DNA of 64,000 nt, taken from assembly GCA_004346645.1 (NCBI GenBank), contig SMDA01000005.1:186001-250000 (forward strand), read 5' to 3'. Under the pieces are notes generated by a model, which did no database searches, was not told where the DNA came from, and was given only the letters and a program-made list of their open reading frames with translations. The position numbers were made by a program, and so were the translations under genes. This DNA comes from Gulbenkiania mobilis. GTDB lineage: Bacteria > Pseudomonadota > Gammaproteobacteria > Burkholderiales > Chromobacteriaceae. Of the stretch, positions 1-9,346 are shown piece by piece (position 1 is the first letter of the stretch; each line of letters opens with the position of its first letter).

Positions 1-642
1 GTGCGACAGGTCGTGCCGGCCGCCCCCGCCGCTGGCGCCCTGCTCGCGCCGGCCGTTCTGCTCGGCGATCACATACACCGACAGCCTGACCAGTGGCCGT
101 ACATCGGCGGCGCGCACCCCGTCGTGCCGGGCAAGGTAGACCACGTCGTACTCGGCCGCCAGACCTGCCATCACCTGGGTGATGCGCGGATCCATTGTCC
201 GCGCCAGACGCTCCACTTTTTCCAGCAGGGCTACCTTGGCCGCGGCCTCCAGGCTCTGGCATGGGTCGATAGCCGGGTAGAGCCCGCGTGAGTGGGTGGG
301 GTGTGCCACGCCGATCCGGCCGTCCCCTCCGGCGCGGCCGATGGCGCGTGCGGCGTCGGCTGCGCGCAGGAGCGGCTCCAGCCCGATCACGTCGGAATAG
401 GCAAAGGCCGTCTTGTCGCCCGAAACAGCACGCACCCCCACGCCCTGATCGATGTTGTAGCTGCCGGACTTGACGATGCCTTCCTCCAGGCTCCACCCCT
501 CGTTGCGGGTGTACTGGAAGTAAAGGTCGGCGTAATCGAGTTCGTGGTGCGTCAGGCGCTCCAGTGTGCGGCTGATGATGCCTTCATCCAGGCCATACGG
601 CGTCAGGAGCAGGTCTTCGGCGGTTTTGAAGGCTTCTTGCAT
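1..642 (-). CDS. tldD: TldD metalloprotease subunit, N-terminal part
   Basis: Partial gene: the first 214 codons lie here and the rest continues past the left edge. TldD pairs with TldE (PmbA) in a zinc protease that degrades unfolded peptides, matures microcin/CcdA-type substrates and acts in the cytoplasm. The translation follows E. coli TldD closely: a YADLYFQ segment near residue 37, GSYNIDQGVGVRA near residue 60, ADVRPLVRLSV in the middle and the Gly-rich GASGGGGR segment near the cut. The catalytic HExxxH region of the family lies further on and is not in view. The ATG at 642 is 10 bases downstream of the nit stop, so nit, tldD and probably yhdP form one minus-strand operon. yhdP-tldD adjacency is also seen in enterobacteria. 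Identity is secure. Confidence 0.93.
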   Translation of the reverse strand, partial: MQEAFKTAEDLLLTPYGLDEGIISRTLERLTHHELDYADLYFQYTRNEGWSLEEGIVKSGSYNIDQGVGVRAVSGDKTAFAYSDVIGLEPLLRAADAARAIGRAGGDGRIGVAHPTHSRGLYPAIDPCQSLEAAAKVALLEKVERLARTMDPRITQVMAGLAAEYDVVYLARHDGVRAADVRPLVRLSVYVIAEQNGRREQGASGGGGRHDLSH

Positions 643-652
643 GGGTAATCTT

Positions 653-1471
653 TCAGGTGGTTTGGCCCAGCACGCGGTGCGTGAGGGCCGGCAATCGGGT
701 GCGTACGGACTGGATGACAGTGGGGTCGATCTTGCCGAATACGACCCCTTCGCCCTTCATCTGCTGGGCGACGATGCGGCCCCAGGGGTCGATGATCATC
801 GACTGTCCGTGCGTTCTGCGGCCATTCTCGTGCTCGCCGCCTTGGGCCGAGGCGATCACATAGCACTGGTTCTCGATGGCGCGAGCGCGCAACAGTACCT
901 CCCAGTGCGCCTCGCCGGTGGTGGCAGTGAAGGCCGCAGGCAGGACCAGCAGGTCAAAAGGCAGCAGGGCGCGGAACAGCTCGGGGAAGCGCAGGTCATA
1001 GCAGATGCCGAAGGCGATGTCCGCCAGTGGCGTTTCCACCTTCAGCGGTTCGTGCCCGGGCAAGATGGTGGCCGATTCGCAATAGCTCTCGCCAAGGCCG
1101 GAGAAGCCGAACAGGTGAATCTTGTCGTAGCGCTTGACCGCCTCGCCCTCGGGTGAGAACACGATAGTGGTGTTGTAAACCTTATCGTCCTCGGGGCATT
1201 CCAACGGAATGGTGCCGGCGATCAGCCAGATACCGTGCCGGCGGGCCAAGTCGGCCAGGAAGGACTGGATCGGCCCCTGCCCCCAGCTCTCGCGGCGGGC
1301 GATCTTGTCGCTGTCGCTGCGTCCCATCATTACCCAGTATTCAGGCAGGACCACCAGCCTGGCACCGCCGGCAGCCGCTTGGGCGACCAGCCGGGTAGCC
1401 GTCTCCATGTTGGCCGAAGGGTCGGTGGCCGACACCATCTGAACGGACGCTGCTACAAAGGCTTCTTTCAT
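653..1471 (-). CDS. Carbon-nitrogen hydrolase (Nit family, probable deaminated-glutathione amidase)
   Basis: 272 aa, a full-length nitrilase-superfamily amidase. The expected Glu-Lys-Cys catalytic set is visible: E44 in VLPEYW, K117 in RYDKIHLF and C157 in [10 protein letters not shown]. The RFPELFR segment after the cysteine and the HLFGF segment are typical of the Nit1/Nit2 branch, whose characterised members hydrolyse deaminated glutathione, a metabolite-repair reaction. That substrate is inferred from family membership. The gene sits between yhdP and tldD, with gaps of 14 and 10 bp, so co-transcription is likely. A copy of the GTTGGCCGAA repeat lies inside it at 1409-1418. Confidence 0.9.
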   Translation of the reverse strand: MKEAFVAASVQMVSATDPSANMETATRLVAQAAAGGARLVVLPEYWVMMGRSDSDKIARRESWGQGPIQSFLADLARRHGIWLIAGTIPLECPEDDKVYNTTIVFSPEGEAVKRYDKIHLFGFSGLGESYCESATILPGHEPLKVETPLADIAFGICYDLRFPELFRALLPFDLLVLPAAFTATTGEAHWEVLLRARAIENQCYVIASAQGGEHENGRRTHGQSMIIDPWGRIVAQQMKGEGVVFGKIDPTVIQSVRTRLPALTHRVLGQTT

Positions 1472-1485
1472 CGGGGGTTACCTCG

Positions 1486-4400
1486 CTATCGGGGCTTGGC
1501 GCCGCTGCCGGCGCGTTTGATCTGCGGGTCGGTGATCGGGCCGGTGATCGCATACTGGACCGATAGCATCTTGCCGACCGGATCCTTGAGTACCTTCTGC
1601 GCTGCCAAGGCCGCCACGCCTGCGAGCGGGTTGACGAGCGCCGCACCCGCTGCGATGGCCAGGCTGTCTGCCACATGCGGTTGTACCGTCACCATAAGAT
1701 CCTGCGTTTCGCTGCGCATGTCCACGCGACCTTGTACGGCCACGTCGGCTGCCGGCCCGCGCATGCGGATGCTGTCGGAGGTGAATACCCCTTCCGTGAT
1801 GCCGGCGTGGCCGGTGAGTGTATCGAAGGCGAAGCCCTCGCTGAAGACATCGGTGAAATCCAGACGGATGCGGCGCGGCAGCGACTGCAGGCTGAGCACG
1901 CCCAAGAGGCGCGCTACGCCCGGGTCCGCCTTGGCAAACTGACCGTTGACGAGGTTGACCCGGGCGCTGCCGCTCAGGTGGGCCACCGCGAAGTCTTCCA
2001 CCGAGCCAGGCCAGCGCAGCTGGCCGGACAGGGTACCGCTGCCGCGCCGGAAGGTGTCACGTTGGCCGAAGCGTGCAAGCAGCCTGCCCAAGTCCTGGGT
2101 TTCCACGCTGTAGCGCACGTCCACGTGGCTGCCAGGCGTTACGGTCAGGTCCCCGGCAAAGCGTCCTTCGTCGTTGACGAGCAAAAGCTGCTCCAGCTGC
2201 CACGCCGGACCATCGCGCCGGGCGTTGACGGTCAGCCGGCCCAGCGGCTCGCCACGGTAGAGGAAGCTGTCCACCTGCGCGCGGATGGCCGGCCAGCGGG
2301 CCGACTGACCGGTGTCCGGTGTGTCGCCTGCCACGCCTTCGCCCGAGGGCAGCGGCAGGGCCAGCCGTTCCAGATGCAGGTCCAACTGCCCGCCATCGGT
2401 CGGAACGAACCCGGCCTGTCCACGTACTTCCTTGCTGTCCAGCGCGATCTGCCAGCGGCTGTTGTTGGCAGGGCGCTCCACCCGGCCGTGGACGGCCGCC
2501 AGCTGGTAGCGGCCATAGCGGAGACGGTCGACATTGAGGCTGACGACCAGCCCCTGCCCCCGACCGCCAGAGGCTGGCGTCTCACCGGGCAGCCCGCCTG
2601 CCAGCCGGCTCCATGCACCCAAGTCCAGCTGCGCGGCGCGAATACCGACGCCAATCTGGCCATCGACTGCGGGCGCGGCAGGCTGCCCGATGCCGATCTG
2701 TGCTGCGAGGAGGTGACCGTCGTCGTCCAGGCGCAAGCGTCCGTCCGCCCGCTTGTCGATGCTGAAGTCGGTGTTCCAGCCATGATTGCGGCCCGGCGTC
2801 AGCTTTACCTGTAGTGGCCAGACCTCTGCCGCAGCCTTGCTGGCTGGCGGGGGAGCAAGGCTGCGCGTGCCCGTCAGCGGTGAGCTGACGGTCAGGCTTT
2901 CCAGGCCGTGCAGAACCGAGAACGCCACCCGATAGTCGGCGCGACCTTCCACATGCGGCGCCAGCGCGGGAACCCAGTTCTGCATTACTTGGCGTGAATC
3001 AGCGTTGCCACCCACCGTAAAGTGCATGCGCCGCTGGGCATCGGTGTGTGCATCCAGCCGCAGCACGCCCCCTAGCGCGCTGACGCGCAGGCCGGCGATC
3101 TCCACGCCACTGTCGGTGAAGGTGAGCCGGCCACGTGTGTCCTGCAGGGTCGGGATGGGCCAGCCACGGAACGTAACCGGGTTGCCGGCAAAGTCCAGAT
3201 CGCCGCGTACGGCAGTGCGACCGTCGCCGTGCAGCGGTATGCCCAATTGCAGCTTCAGACTGGCTGGGCCACTACTCTCGATGCGGCCGGTCAGCCCGTC
3301 CAGCCAACGGTCCACCGGGCTTAGCGTGGTGTAGCGCAGCATGGCCGGCAGCGGACCGCGGGCTTCGCCGGCGATGTTGAGCATCGGAATGTCGGCTCCC
3401 AGGTCCGGGATGGTTACGCGCACGCCATGCAGGGGCACATCGGCGGTGCTGGCACGGCGGCTGAGGATCTCCATTTTCTCGTTGTGAAAGCGCAGGGCTG
3501 CGTCGATGCCATCGATCGTCGGCCAGTCCTGCCCGAAGGCCAGCGTGACGTTGTCGGTGTCGGCCTCCACGCTGAACTCGCCCCCTTGGCCACCCCGGAA
3601 TGGAAAGCGCCCCAAGTCTCCGCGCAGGATGAAGCGGGCGTTGCGGGCAGTACCGCGCTTAAGTGCCTGGGCCAGCCAGGCCGCAGTATGGCGCCCGGCC
3701 GCATACGGCAGGTAGTCCGGCACACGGGCGGCCGGCACGGCATCGATGCCGCCTGTCAGGTTGATTTGCCCGGCGCCCTGGCCGGGGTTGAAGTACTCGC
3801 CCTGCACGCTGCCGGTAAGGTCGGCATTGCCGAAGCGCACTGACGGCAGGCGCACCCGCACGCCCTGTCCTTCGAAAGCCCAGCGGGCTTCGGCCTGCAG
3901 CCGGTCGAAGGCCAGGGTATTGGCGAACACCAGCGGCATGGTGACCGAGGCCCGCCCGGTGTCGAGCACCAGCTCGCCGCCCCGGTTATCGAAGCGCACA
4001 CGCCCGTCCACGCCCGCCACGCCCGGCATCGGACCGAAGGGCTGCCAGGCCAAGGCGGCAAAGCGGCTGCTCAGATGGTAAGTGGCGGGGGCGTCAACCG
4101 GACCGGTCCAGCCCGCCTTGAAGTCGCGCACCTTGCCCGCCGGCGAGAAGCGGGCAAACAGTGGGTTGCGGTCGGCACCCAGCGCGTGGATGAAGGGCGA
4201 CAGGGGCGCGAGGTCGGCGTTGTCGAGGGCGAATTCACCACTGCCCTGGGCACCCTCCTCGAAGCGGCCGGTGATGTTGGCATTGTCGAAGGCAAGGCCG
4301 GTTTCGCTGGCCAGCGTGAGCCGGCTGGCCTCGATGCGATAGGCGCGCCCCTCGCGCTCGATCAGCAGCCGGCCGCCAAAGCGGGGCAGGCTCAGCTCGC

Positions 4401-5304
4401 CGGCGCGCGGTGGCTGGTAACGTGCATTGCTGACCTGTAACTCGGCCGAGAGCCGGTCCAGCCGGCCTTGCGAAAAGGTCAGCTCCCCGACGCCGTCTCC
4501 TTCCCCGGCGCGCAGCACCCCCAGCCTTTCCACATACTTGGCCCACGGCTTTACACGTGCGCCCTGCAGGCTGACCTCGATGGTGCCCTTCCATTCCCGC
4601 CAGCGGCTGACCGTGTCGCCGCGCCAGCGGGCCTGTAGCGCGGCGCTGCGCCCCACTTGTGAGGAAGGTTGGCCGAAGACCTTCAGGCTATGGCCGAACA
4701 GGCCGTTTTCCAGCAGCAGATTGCCGCGGCTCAGTCCGACGCGGGGCAGTCCGAGAAATTCATCCTGCCAAGTGATGCGGGCATCCCGGATTTCCAGTTC
4801 GCCTTGCTGCAGCAGCCAGTCGAACAGGGAGCGGTCAGAGGCATTGCCACCGGTGGGTGTGCCCAGACCGTTGATGTACAGCCGGCCGTCCCGGCCGCGT
4901 ACCACTTCTACCTGCGGCGCTTCTACCGTCAGCCGCGCCAGGCGCAGGTCGAAAGCCGCCAGGCTACGCCACGAAGGCACCAGCGCCACCGAGGCCAGAC
5001 GCAGGGCCTCGCCGCTACGCGGATTGGCCAGCTGGACCCCTTCGAGCTTCAGCTCGGGGGCGATCCCGGCCCAGCGTCCACTCAGGCGCTCCACCCGCAC
5101 GGTACGGCCGGTGGCGTCAGACAGGGCGATCTCCAGCCTGGGGCGGTAGTCGTCGAGGGACGGCAGCACGGCCAGAGAGAAATAGGCAAAGACGGCACCG
5201 ATGAACCCGGCGCACAGCACGGCGAGGACCAGCACGGTCTTGAGCGCCTGTCGGGCCGCGTGGATGACCCGCAGGGATTTCAGGGATGACAGGCGCTTTT
5301 CCAA
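1486..5304 (-). CDS. yhdP: YhdP family envelope protein (AsmA-like, DUF3971)
   Basis: About 1,272 aa, close to the E. coli YhdP length (1,266). A single N-terminal membrane segment (hydrophobic run VLVLAVLCAGFIGAVFAYF) is followed by a very long periplasmic beta-rich region, as in AsmA-clan proteins thought to carry phospholipid to the outer membrane. The C-terminus keeps the typical AsmA stretch (SGTLSGQLRWPGS, LNLVNGQF-like, QYAITGPITDPQI). The open frame runs upstream to 5712, but that part overlaps divergent glnE and has no sensible protein sequence. I place the start at the TTG at 5304, a few residues before the membrane segment. The TTG at 5313 is an alternative, so the start is uncertain. 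Two copies of the GTTGGCCGAA repeat lie inside (2061, 4668). Confidence 0.9.
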   Translation of the reverse strand: MEKRLSSLKSLRVIHAARQALKTVLVLAVLCAGFIGAVFAYFSLAVLPSLDDYRPRLEIALSDATGRTVRVERLSGRWAGIAPELKLEGVQLANPRSGEALRLASVALVPSWRSLAAFDLRLARLTVEAPQVEVVRGRDGRLYINGLGTPTGGNASDRSLFDWLLQQGELEIRDARITWQDEFLGLPRVGLSRGNLLLENGLFGHSLKVFGQPSSQVGRSAALQARWRGDTVSRWREWKGTIEVSLQGARVKPWAKYVERLGVLRAGEGDGVGELTFSQGRLDRLSAELQVSNARYQPPRAGELSLPRFGGRLLIEREGRAYRIEASRLTLASETGLAFDNANITGRFEEGAQGSGEFALDNADLAPLSPFIHALGADRNPLFARFSPAGKVRDFKAGWTGPVDAPATYHLSSRFAALAWQPFGPMPGVAGVDGRVRFDNRGGELVLDTGRASVTMPLVFANTLAFDRLQAEARWAFEGQGVRVRLPSVRFGNADLTGSVQGEYFNPGQGAGQINLTGGIDAVPAARVPDYLPYAAGRHTAAWLAQALKRGTARNARFILRGDLGRFPFRGGQGGEFSVEADTDNVTLAFGQDWPTIDGIDAALRFHNEKMEILSRRASTADVPLHGVRVTIPDLGADIPMLNIAGEARGPLPAMLRYTTLSPVDRWLDGLTGRIESSGPASLKLQLGIPLHGDGRTAVRGDLDFAGNPVTFRGWPIPTLQDTRGRLTFTDSGVEIAGLRVSALGGVLRLDAHTDAQRRMHFTVGGNADSRQVMQNWVPALAPHVEGRADYRVAFSVLHGLESLTVSSPLTGTRSLAPPPASKAAAEVWPLQVKLTPGRNHGWNTDFSIDKRADGRLRLDDDGHLLAAQIGIGQPAAPAVDGQIGVGIRAAQLDLGAWSRLAGGLPGETPASGGRGQGLVVSLNVDRLRYGRYQLAAVHGRVERPANNSRWQIALDSKEVRGQAGFVPTDGGQLDLHLERLALPLPSGEGVAGDTPDTGQSARWPAIRAQVDSFLYRGEPLGRLTVNARRDGPAWQLEQLLLVNDEGRFAGDLTVTPGSHVDVRYSVETQDLGRLLARFGQRDTFRRGSGTLSGQLRWPGSVEDFAVAHLSGSARVNLVNGQFAKADPGVARLLGVLSLQSLPRRIRLDFTDVFSEGFAFDTLTGHAGITEGVFTSDSIRMRGPAADVAVQGRVDMRSETQDLMVTVQPHVADSLAIAAGAALVNPLAGVAALAAQKVLKDPVGKMLSVQYAITGPITDPQIKRAGSGAKPR

Positions 5305-5361
5305 GAGAGGCAAACCATTACAATGGAGAGGTTGACAGGCAGGCACGGCAAGGACCCAATT

Positions 5362-8043
5362 ATGCCAGCAAAACCCTCCACGGCCATCGAAGATGGCGTG
5401 CGTTTCTCGCTTTATCTGCAGCGTCTGCTCGAAGCCCGACCCGAGGAGGCTGCCAGGTTGGCCGAACGGCTGGACCAGCCCTTCGACGAGGCAGAGATGC
5501 ACGCCTTTGCCGACTGGCCCGCACTGGTGGCCGACAGCGATGCGCTGGGTAGCGCGCTGCGCCGGCTGCGTCAGGCCGTGATGGCCCGCCTGATCGTACG
5601 CGACCTCTCGGGACGTGCCGATCTTGACGAAGTCGTCACCACCATCAGCCTGCTGGCGGATTTCGCCATTGGCCGCGCCCTGCCAGCGGCAGAGGCCGCA
5701 TGTATGCAGCATGGCCGCCCCATGGGTGAGGACAGTGGAACAGAGCAGTCACTGATCGTGATCGCGATGGGCAAGCTGGGCGGCTACGAACTGAACGTCT
5801 CCTCGGACATCGACCTCATCTTCATCTACCCCGAGAGCGGCGAAACCGACGGCCCGCGCCCGCTCAGCAACCACGAATACTTCACCCGGGTGGGCAAGAA
5901 GCTGATCGCGCTGCTGAACGATGTCACCGTCGATGGTCAGGTGTTCCGCGTGGACATGCGGTTGCGACCCTATGGCGACTCCGGCCCGCTGGTGATGAGT
6001 TTTGCCGCGCTGGAGAACTATCTGCTTACGCAAGGCCGCGAGTGGGAGCGCTACGCTTGGATCAAGGCGCGCGCGGTTACGGGCGATGCGGAAGGGCTGA
6101 ACGAACTGGTGCGACCCTTCGTGTACCGCAAGTATCTGGACTACAACGCCTACGGTGCGATGCGCGACCTGCATGCACAGATCCGGCGCGAAGTGGCCCG
6201 GCGTGACATGTCCGACAACATCAAGCTGGGGCCAGGCGGTATCCGTGAGGTGGAGTTCATTGCCCAGGTGTTTCAGCTTATTCGAGGTGGTCGCGAGAAG
6301 AGTTTGCAGCTGCGCAGCACACGCCAGACGCTGGAACGCTTGTCCGAGATGCGGCTGCTGGAGCCGGATGCGGTGGCCGAGCTGTCGGAGGCGTATGCCT
6401 TCCTGCGCAATCTGGAGCACCGGCTGCAGTATGTGGACGACCAGCAGACCCAGGTCTTGCCGGCCACGCCTGAGGGCCGCGCCCGGATCGCCGGCAGCAT
6501 GGGGCATGCCGACTGGGGCGACTTCATGGAGGCGCTGGACCGGCATCGCCGTCGGGTGCGCCGCCATTTCGAGCAGGTATTCTTCCTGCCCACCGAAAAC
6601 GCACCGGCTCACCCGCTGACGGCGCTGTGGCAGGACATCGCGGAGCAGGACTGCTGCGGACAGCTGGGCACGCTCGGCTTCGGCCAACCTGCCGAGGTGG
6701 AGCGGCAGCTCAAGGCACTGGCCGGCAGCCAACGTTACCTGCAGATGCCGTTGGGCGCGCGCAAGAAACTCGATGCACTGATCCCACCGCTGATCGAGGT
6801 GTCGGCCACCTTCCCCAATGCCGACGAAACGCTGTCACGCATTCTCTCGCTGCTGGAGGCCATTGGGCGGCGCGCTTCCTATCTTGCCTTGCTGAGCGAA
6901 TACCCGCAGACGCTGCAGCGTCTGGCTTCGCTGTGCTCTGCCAGTGCCTGGGTGGCGGGTTACCTGTCCCGCCATCCGATCCTGCTCGACGAGCTGCTGG
7001 ATGCCCGCGTGCTGTACGCCCCGCCGGACTGGGCGGCCCTGACCCTGCAGCTGGAAAGCCAGTTGCAGGAGGCAGATGGCGATGTTGAGGGCAAGATGGA
7101 TGTACTACGGCACTTCCAGCATGCGCAGGCCTTCCGGCTGGTGGCGCAGGATCTGGCTGGCATGTGGACGGTGGAAGCGCTCTCCGACCAATTGTCGCTG
7201 CTGGCCGACATCGTGCTGGCCGCGGCTCTGCGGCATGCCTGGCTGGACATTCCCGCCCGCCACCGCGAAGACCCATGCTTCGCCATCGTTGGCTACGGCA
7301 AGCTGGGCGGCAAGGAGCTGGGCTACGCTTCGGACCTGGACATCATTTTCCTCTTCGATGACGAGCACCCGGACGCGCCAGACCTCTACTCGCGTCTGGC
7401 GCGCAAGCTTTCCACCTGGCTGACCAGTGCCACCCCGGCAGGCGTGCTCTACGACATCGACCTGCGGCTGCGGCCCAACGGCTCCAGTGGCCTGCTCGTG
7501 AGCACCGTGGAGGCGTTTGCCACCTATCAGACCCGCCAGGCGTGGATATGGGAGCATCAAGCTCTCACCCGCGCCCGCTACGTCGCCGGACACGCCGGCA
7601 TCGGTGAGCGCTTTGAGGCTATCCGCCACGGCGTGCTGACCCAGCCGCGCGATGCAGTAGCGCTGGCAAGTGAAGTGCTGGCGATGCGGCGCAAGATGCT
7701 CGACACGCATCCGGCGCGCGAGGACGACGTCAAGCATGCGCGCGGTGGCATCGTCGACATCGAGTTCATCGTTCAGTACCTCATTCTGGCGCATGCGCAT
7801 GCGGTACCGGCCCTGACCGCCAACGCAGGCAACATCGCGCTGCTTGCGGTCGCCGCCGAGTCGGGCTTCGTCGATGCAGGGTTGGCCGAAGGCGCACGCC
7901 GGGCCTACCGCCACTACCGGCGGCTGCAGCACGCGGCCCGGCTCAACGAGCAGTCGCGCGTCACCGTGGACGACACCCTGCGGGCACACTATGCCGCCGG
8001 GCGCGCGCTGTGGGCCGGGGTGTTCGGAGAAGACGCTGCGTGA
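5362..8043 (+). CDS. glnE: Bifunctional glutamine synthetase adenylyltransferase/adenylyl-removing enzyme
   Basis: 893 aa. Attaches AMP to, or removes it from, glutamine synthetase according to PII state and glutamine. Both nucleotidyltransferase domains are intact: the N-terminal (de-adenylylating) one has MGKLGGYELNVSSDIDLIF and the C-terminal (adenylylating) one has YGKLGGKELGYASDLDIIF, each with the G-S-D-x-D signature. The linker and C-terminal helical regions are present. I chose the ATG at 5362 because AAGGA lies 8 bases upstream; an earlier ATG at 5323 has no ribosome site and overlaps the yhdP start region. glnD, its partner in PII signalling, is at 25379 in the same window. Three GTTGGCCGAA repeats lie in the gene (5457, 6679 reverse, 7881). 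Confidence 0.96.
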   Translation: MPAKPSTAIEDGVRFSLYLQRLLEARPEEAARLAERLDQPFDEAEMHAFADWPALVADSDALGSALRRLRQAVMARLIVRDLSGRADLDEVVTTISLLADFAIGRALPAAEAACMQHGRPMGEDSGTEQSLIVIAMGKLGGYELNVSSDIDLIFIYPESGETDGPRPLSNHEYFTRVGKKLIALLNDVTVDGQVFRVDMRLRPYGDSGPLVMSFAALENYLLTQGREWERYAWIKARAVTGDAEGLNELVRPFVYRKYLDYNAYGAMRDLHAQIRREVARRDMSDNIKLGPGGIREVEFIAQVFQLIRGGREKSLQLRSTRQTLERLSEMRLLEPDAVAELSEAYAFLRNLEHRLQYVDDQQTQVLPATPEGRARIAGSMGHADWGDFMEALDRHRRRVRRHFEQVFFLPTENAPAHPLTALWQDIAEQDCCGQLGTLGFGQPAEVERQLKALAGSQRYLQMPLGARKKLDALIPPLIEVSATFPNADETLSRILSLLEAIGRRASYLALLSEYPQTLQRLASLCSASAWVAGYLSRHPILLDELLDARVLYAPPDWAALTLQLESQLQEADGDVEGKMDVLRHFQHAQAFRLVAQDLAGMWTVEALSDQLSLLADIVLAAALRHAWLDIPARHREDPCFAIVGYGKLGGKELGYASDLDIIFLFDDEHPDAPDLYSRLARKLSTWLTSATPAGVLYDIDLRLRPNGSSGLLVSTVEAFATYQTRQAWIWEHQALTRARYVAGHAGIGERFEAIRHGVLTQPRDAVALASEVLAMRRKMLDTHPAREDDVKHARGGIVDIEFIVQYLILAHAHAVPALTANAGNIALLAVAAESGFVDAGLAEGARRAYRHYRRLQHAARLNEQSRVTVDDTLRAHYAAGRALWAGVFGEDAA

Positions 8044-8050
8044 GGCTGCG

Positions 8051-8079
8051 GTTCACAAGCGGTATTGCGGCGGTATAAT
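8051..8079 (+). promoter_or_regulatory. Likely promoter of ilvE
   Basis: A perfect -10 TATAAT at 8074-8079 lies 34 bases before the ilvE start. A weak -35 (GTTCAC, 8051-8056) is 17 bp upstream. It falls between the glnE stop and ilvE, so ilvE can be transcribed on its own. Confidence 0.55.
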
Positions 8080-8112
8080 CGCCCCACACAGACCAGAACG
8101 GAGAGACTCAAG

Positions 8113-9036
8113 ATGTCGATGGCAGATCGTGACGGCTACATCTGGTACGACGGCGAACTCGTGGACTGGCGCAATGCCACCACGCATGTCCTCACCCACA
8201 CCCTGCACTACGGCATGGGCGTCTTCGAGGGCGTGCGTGCGTACGAAACCCCGCGCGGTCCTGCCATCTTCCGTCTGCAGGACCACACCGACCGCCTCTT
8301 CCGTTCGGCGCACATTCTCGGCATGACCCTGCCCTTCACCAAGGACGAGATCAATGCCGCGCACACCGCGGTGGTAAAGGCCAACGGCCTGAAGAGCTGC
8401 TACTTCCGCCCGATGGCCTTTTATGGTTCCGGCAAGCTGGGCGTGGCTCCGCCAGCGGGCGACGTGCACGTCATCGTGGCGGCCTGGCCTTGGGGCGCGT
8501 ATCTGGGCGAAGAAGGTCTGGAGCGCGGTATTCGCGTCAAGACCAGTTCGTTCACCCGCCACCACGTCAACATCACGATGTGCAAGGCCAAGGCCAACGG
8601 CAACTACATGAACTCCATCCTCGCCAACACCGAAGCCACCCGCGACGGCTACGACGAGGCACTGCTTCTGGACGTGGAAGGCTACGTGGCCGAAGGCTCG
8701 GGCGAGAACATCTTCCTCGTGCGTCGCGGCAAGCTCTACACGCCCGACCTGACCTCTGCGCTGGAAGGTATCACGCGTGACACCGTCGTCCAGATTGCTG
8801 GCGAAATGGGCCTGGAGGTCATCGAGAAGCGCATCACCCGCGACGAGGTGTACAGCGCCGACGAGGCCTTCTTCACCGGCACCGCTGCCGAGGTCACCCC
8901 GATCCGCGAGCTGGACAACCGCCAGATTGGCGAAGGCCGACGTGGCCCGGTCACCGCCGAAATCCAGCAGCGCTACTTCGATTGCGTGAAGGGCCTGGAT
9001 CCGGCGCACGAAGACTGGCTCACCTACATTCAGTAA
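8113..9036 (+). CDS. ilvE: Branched-chain amino acid aminotransferase
   Basis: 307 aa, a class IV PLP-dependent transaminase that performs the last step of Leu, Ile and Val synthesis. The family landmarks are present: HYGMGVFEGVRAY near residue 35, the PLP-lysine region CKAKANGNYMNS, EGSGENIF, and the C-terminal EAFFTGTAAEVTPI. The ATG at 8113 is preceded by GGAGAG with 7-base spacing and by a clear promoter. The open frame runs a little further upstream without a ribosome site. ilvA, an earlier enzyme of the isoleucine branch, is at 44784. Confidence 0.96.
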   Translation: MSMADRDGYIWYDGELVDWRNATTHVLTHTLHYGMGVFEGVRAYETPRGPAIFRLQDHTDRLFRSAHILGMTLPFTKDEINAAHTAVVKANGLKSCYFRPMAFYGSGKLGVAPPAGDVHVIVAAWPWGAYLGEEGLERGIRVKTSSFTRHHVNITMCKAKANGNYMNSILANTEATRDGYDEALLLDVEGYVAEGSGENIFLVRRGKLYTPDLTSALEGITRDTVVQIAGEMGLEVIEKRITRDEVYSADEAFFTGTAAEVTPIRELDNRQIGEGRRGPVTAEIQQRYFDCVKGLDPAHEDWLTYIQ

Positions 9037-9079
9037 ACTCTCGGCCCGCTAAGCGCGGGCCCTGCAAGGAAAGACAAGC

Positions 9080-9286
9080 ATGGCCGAACTGAAGCAACTT
9101 GATCAGCGCGTGATCGAAATCACCGAAAAAGACCTGCCGCTGCAATGCCCGATGCCCGACATGGTGAAGTGGAACGCCCATCCGCGCGTGTTTCTGCCCA
9201 TCGTCAAACAGGGCGGCGAGGCCCGCTGCCCCTACTGTGGCACGCAGTACAAGCTGGTTGGCCCGGTCACCGGCCATCATCACTGA
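9080..9286 (+). CDS. Small zinc-finger protein (zf-CHCC family)
   Basis: 68 aa. The likely metal ligands are C23, H34, C50 and C53 (LQCPMP, WNAHPRV, ARCPYCGTQY), the arrangement of the CHCC zinc-finger family that includes the NDUFS6 subunit of respiratory complex I. In many betaproteobacteria a gene of this family sits directly after ilvE and before waaF, as here. The bacterial role is not established. A ribosome site (AAGGAAAG) precedes the ATG and a strong terminator follows. Confidence 0.88.
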   Translation: MAELKQLDQRVIEITEKDLPLQCPMPDMVKWNAHPRVFLPIVKQGGEARCPYCGTQYKLVGPVTGHHH

Positions 9287-9311
9287 GCCGAACTCTCCTC
9301 TGAACCACCGA

Positions 9312-9335
9312 GGTGCGGCCCAGCCGCACCTTTTT
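9312..9335 (+). terminator. Rho-independent terminator after the zinc-finger gene
   Basis: A perfect 8-bp stem (GGTGCGGC/GCCGCACC) with a 3-base loop is followed directly by five T. It ends 11 bases before the waaF ATG, so waaF needs its own promoter or read-through. Confidence 0.85.
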
Positions 9336-9346
9336 GCTTGATCCGC

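Noticed and set aside
5305-5712. N-terminal extension of the yhdP frame to 1,408 aa
   Set aside because: It overlaps the 5' part of glnE on the other strand, has no membrane or family features, and gives a protein longer than known YhdP. The start near the membrane segment fits much better.
9043-9061. Hairpin GGCCCGC/GCGGGCC after ilvE as a terminator
   Set aside because: The stem is perfect but no T-run follows, and the next gene's ribosome site begins almost at once.
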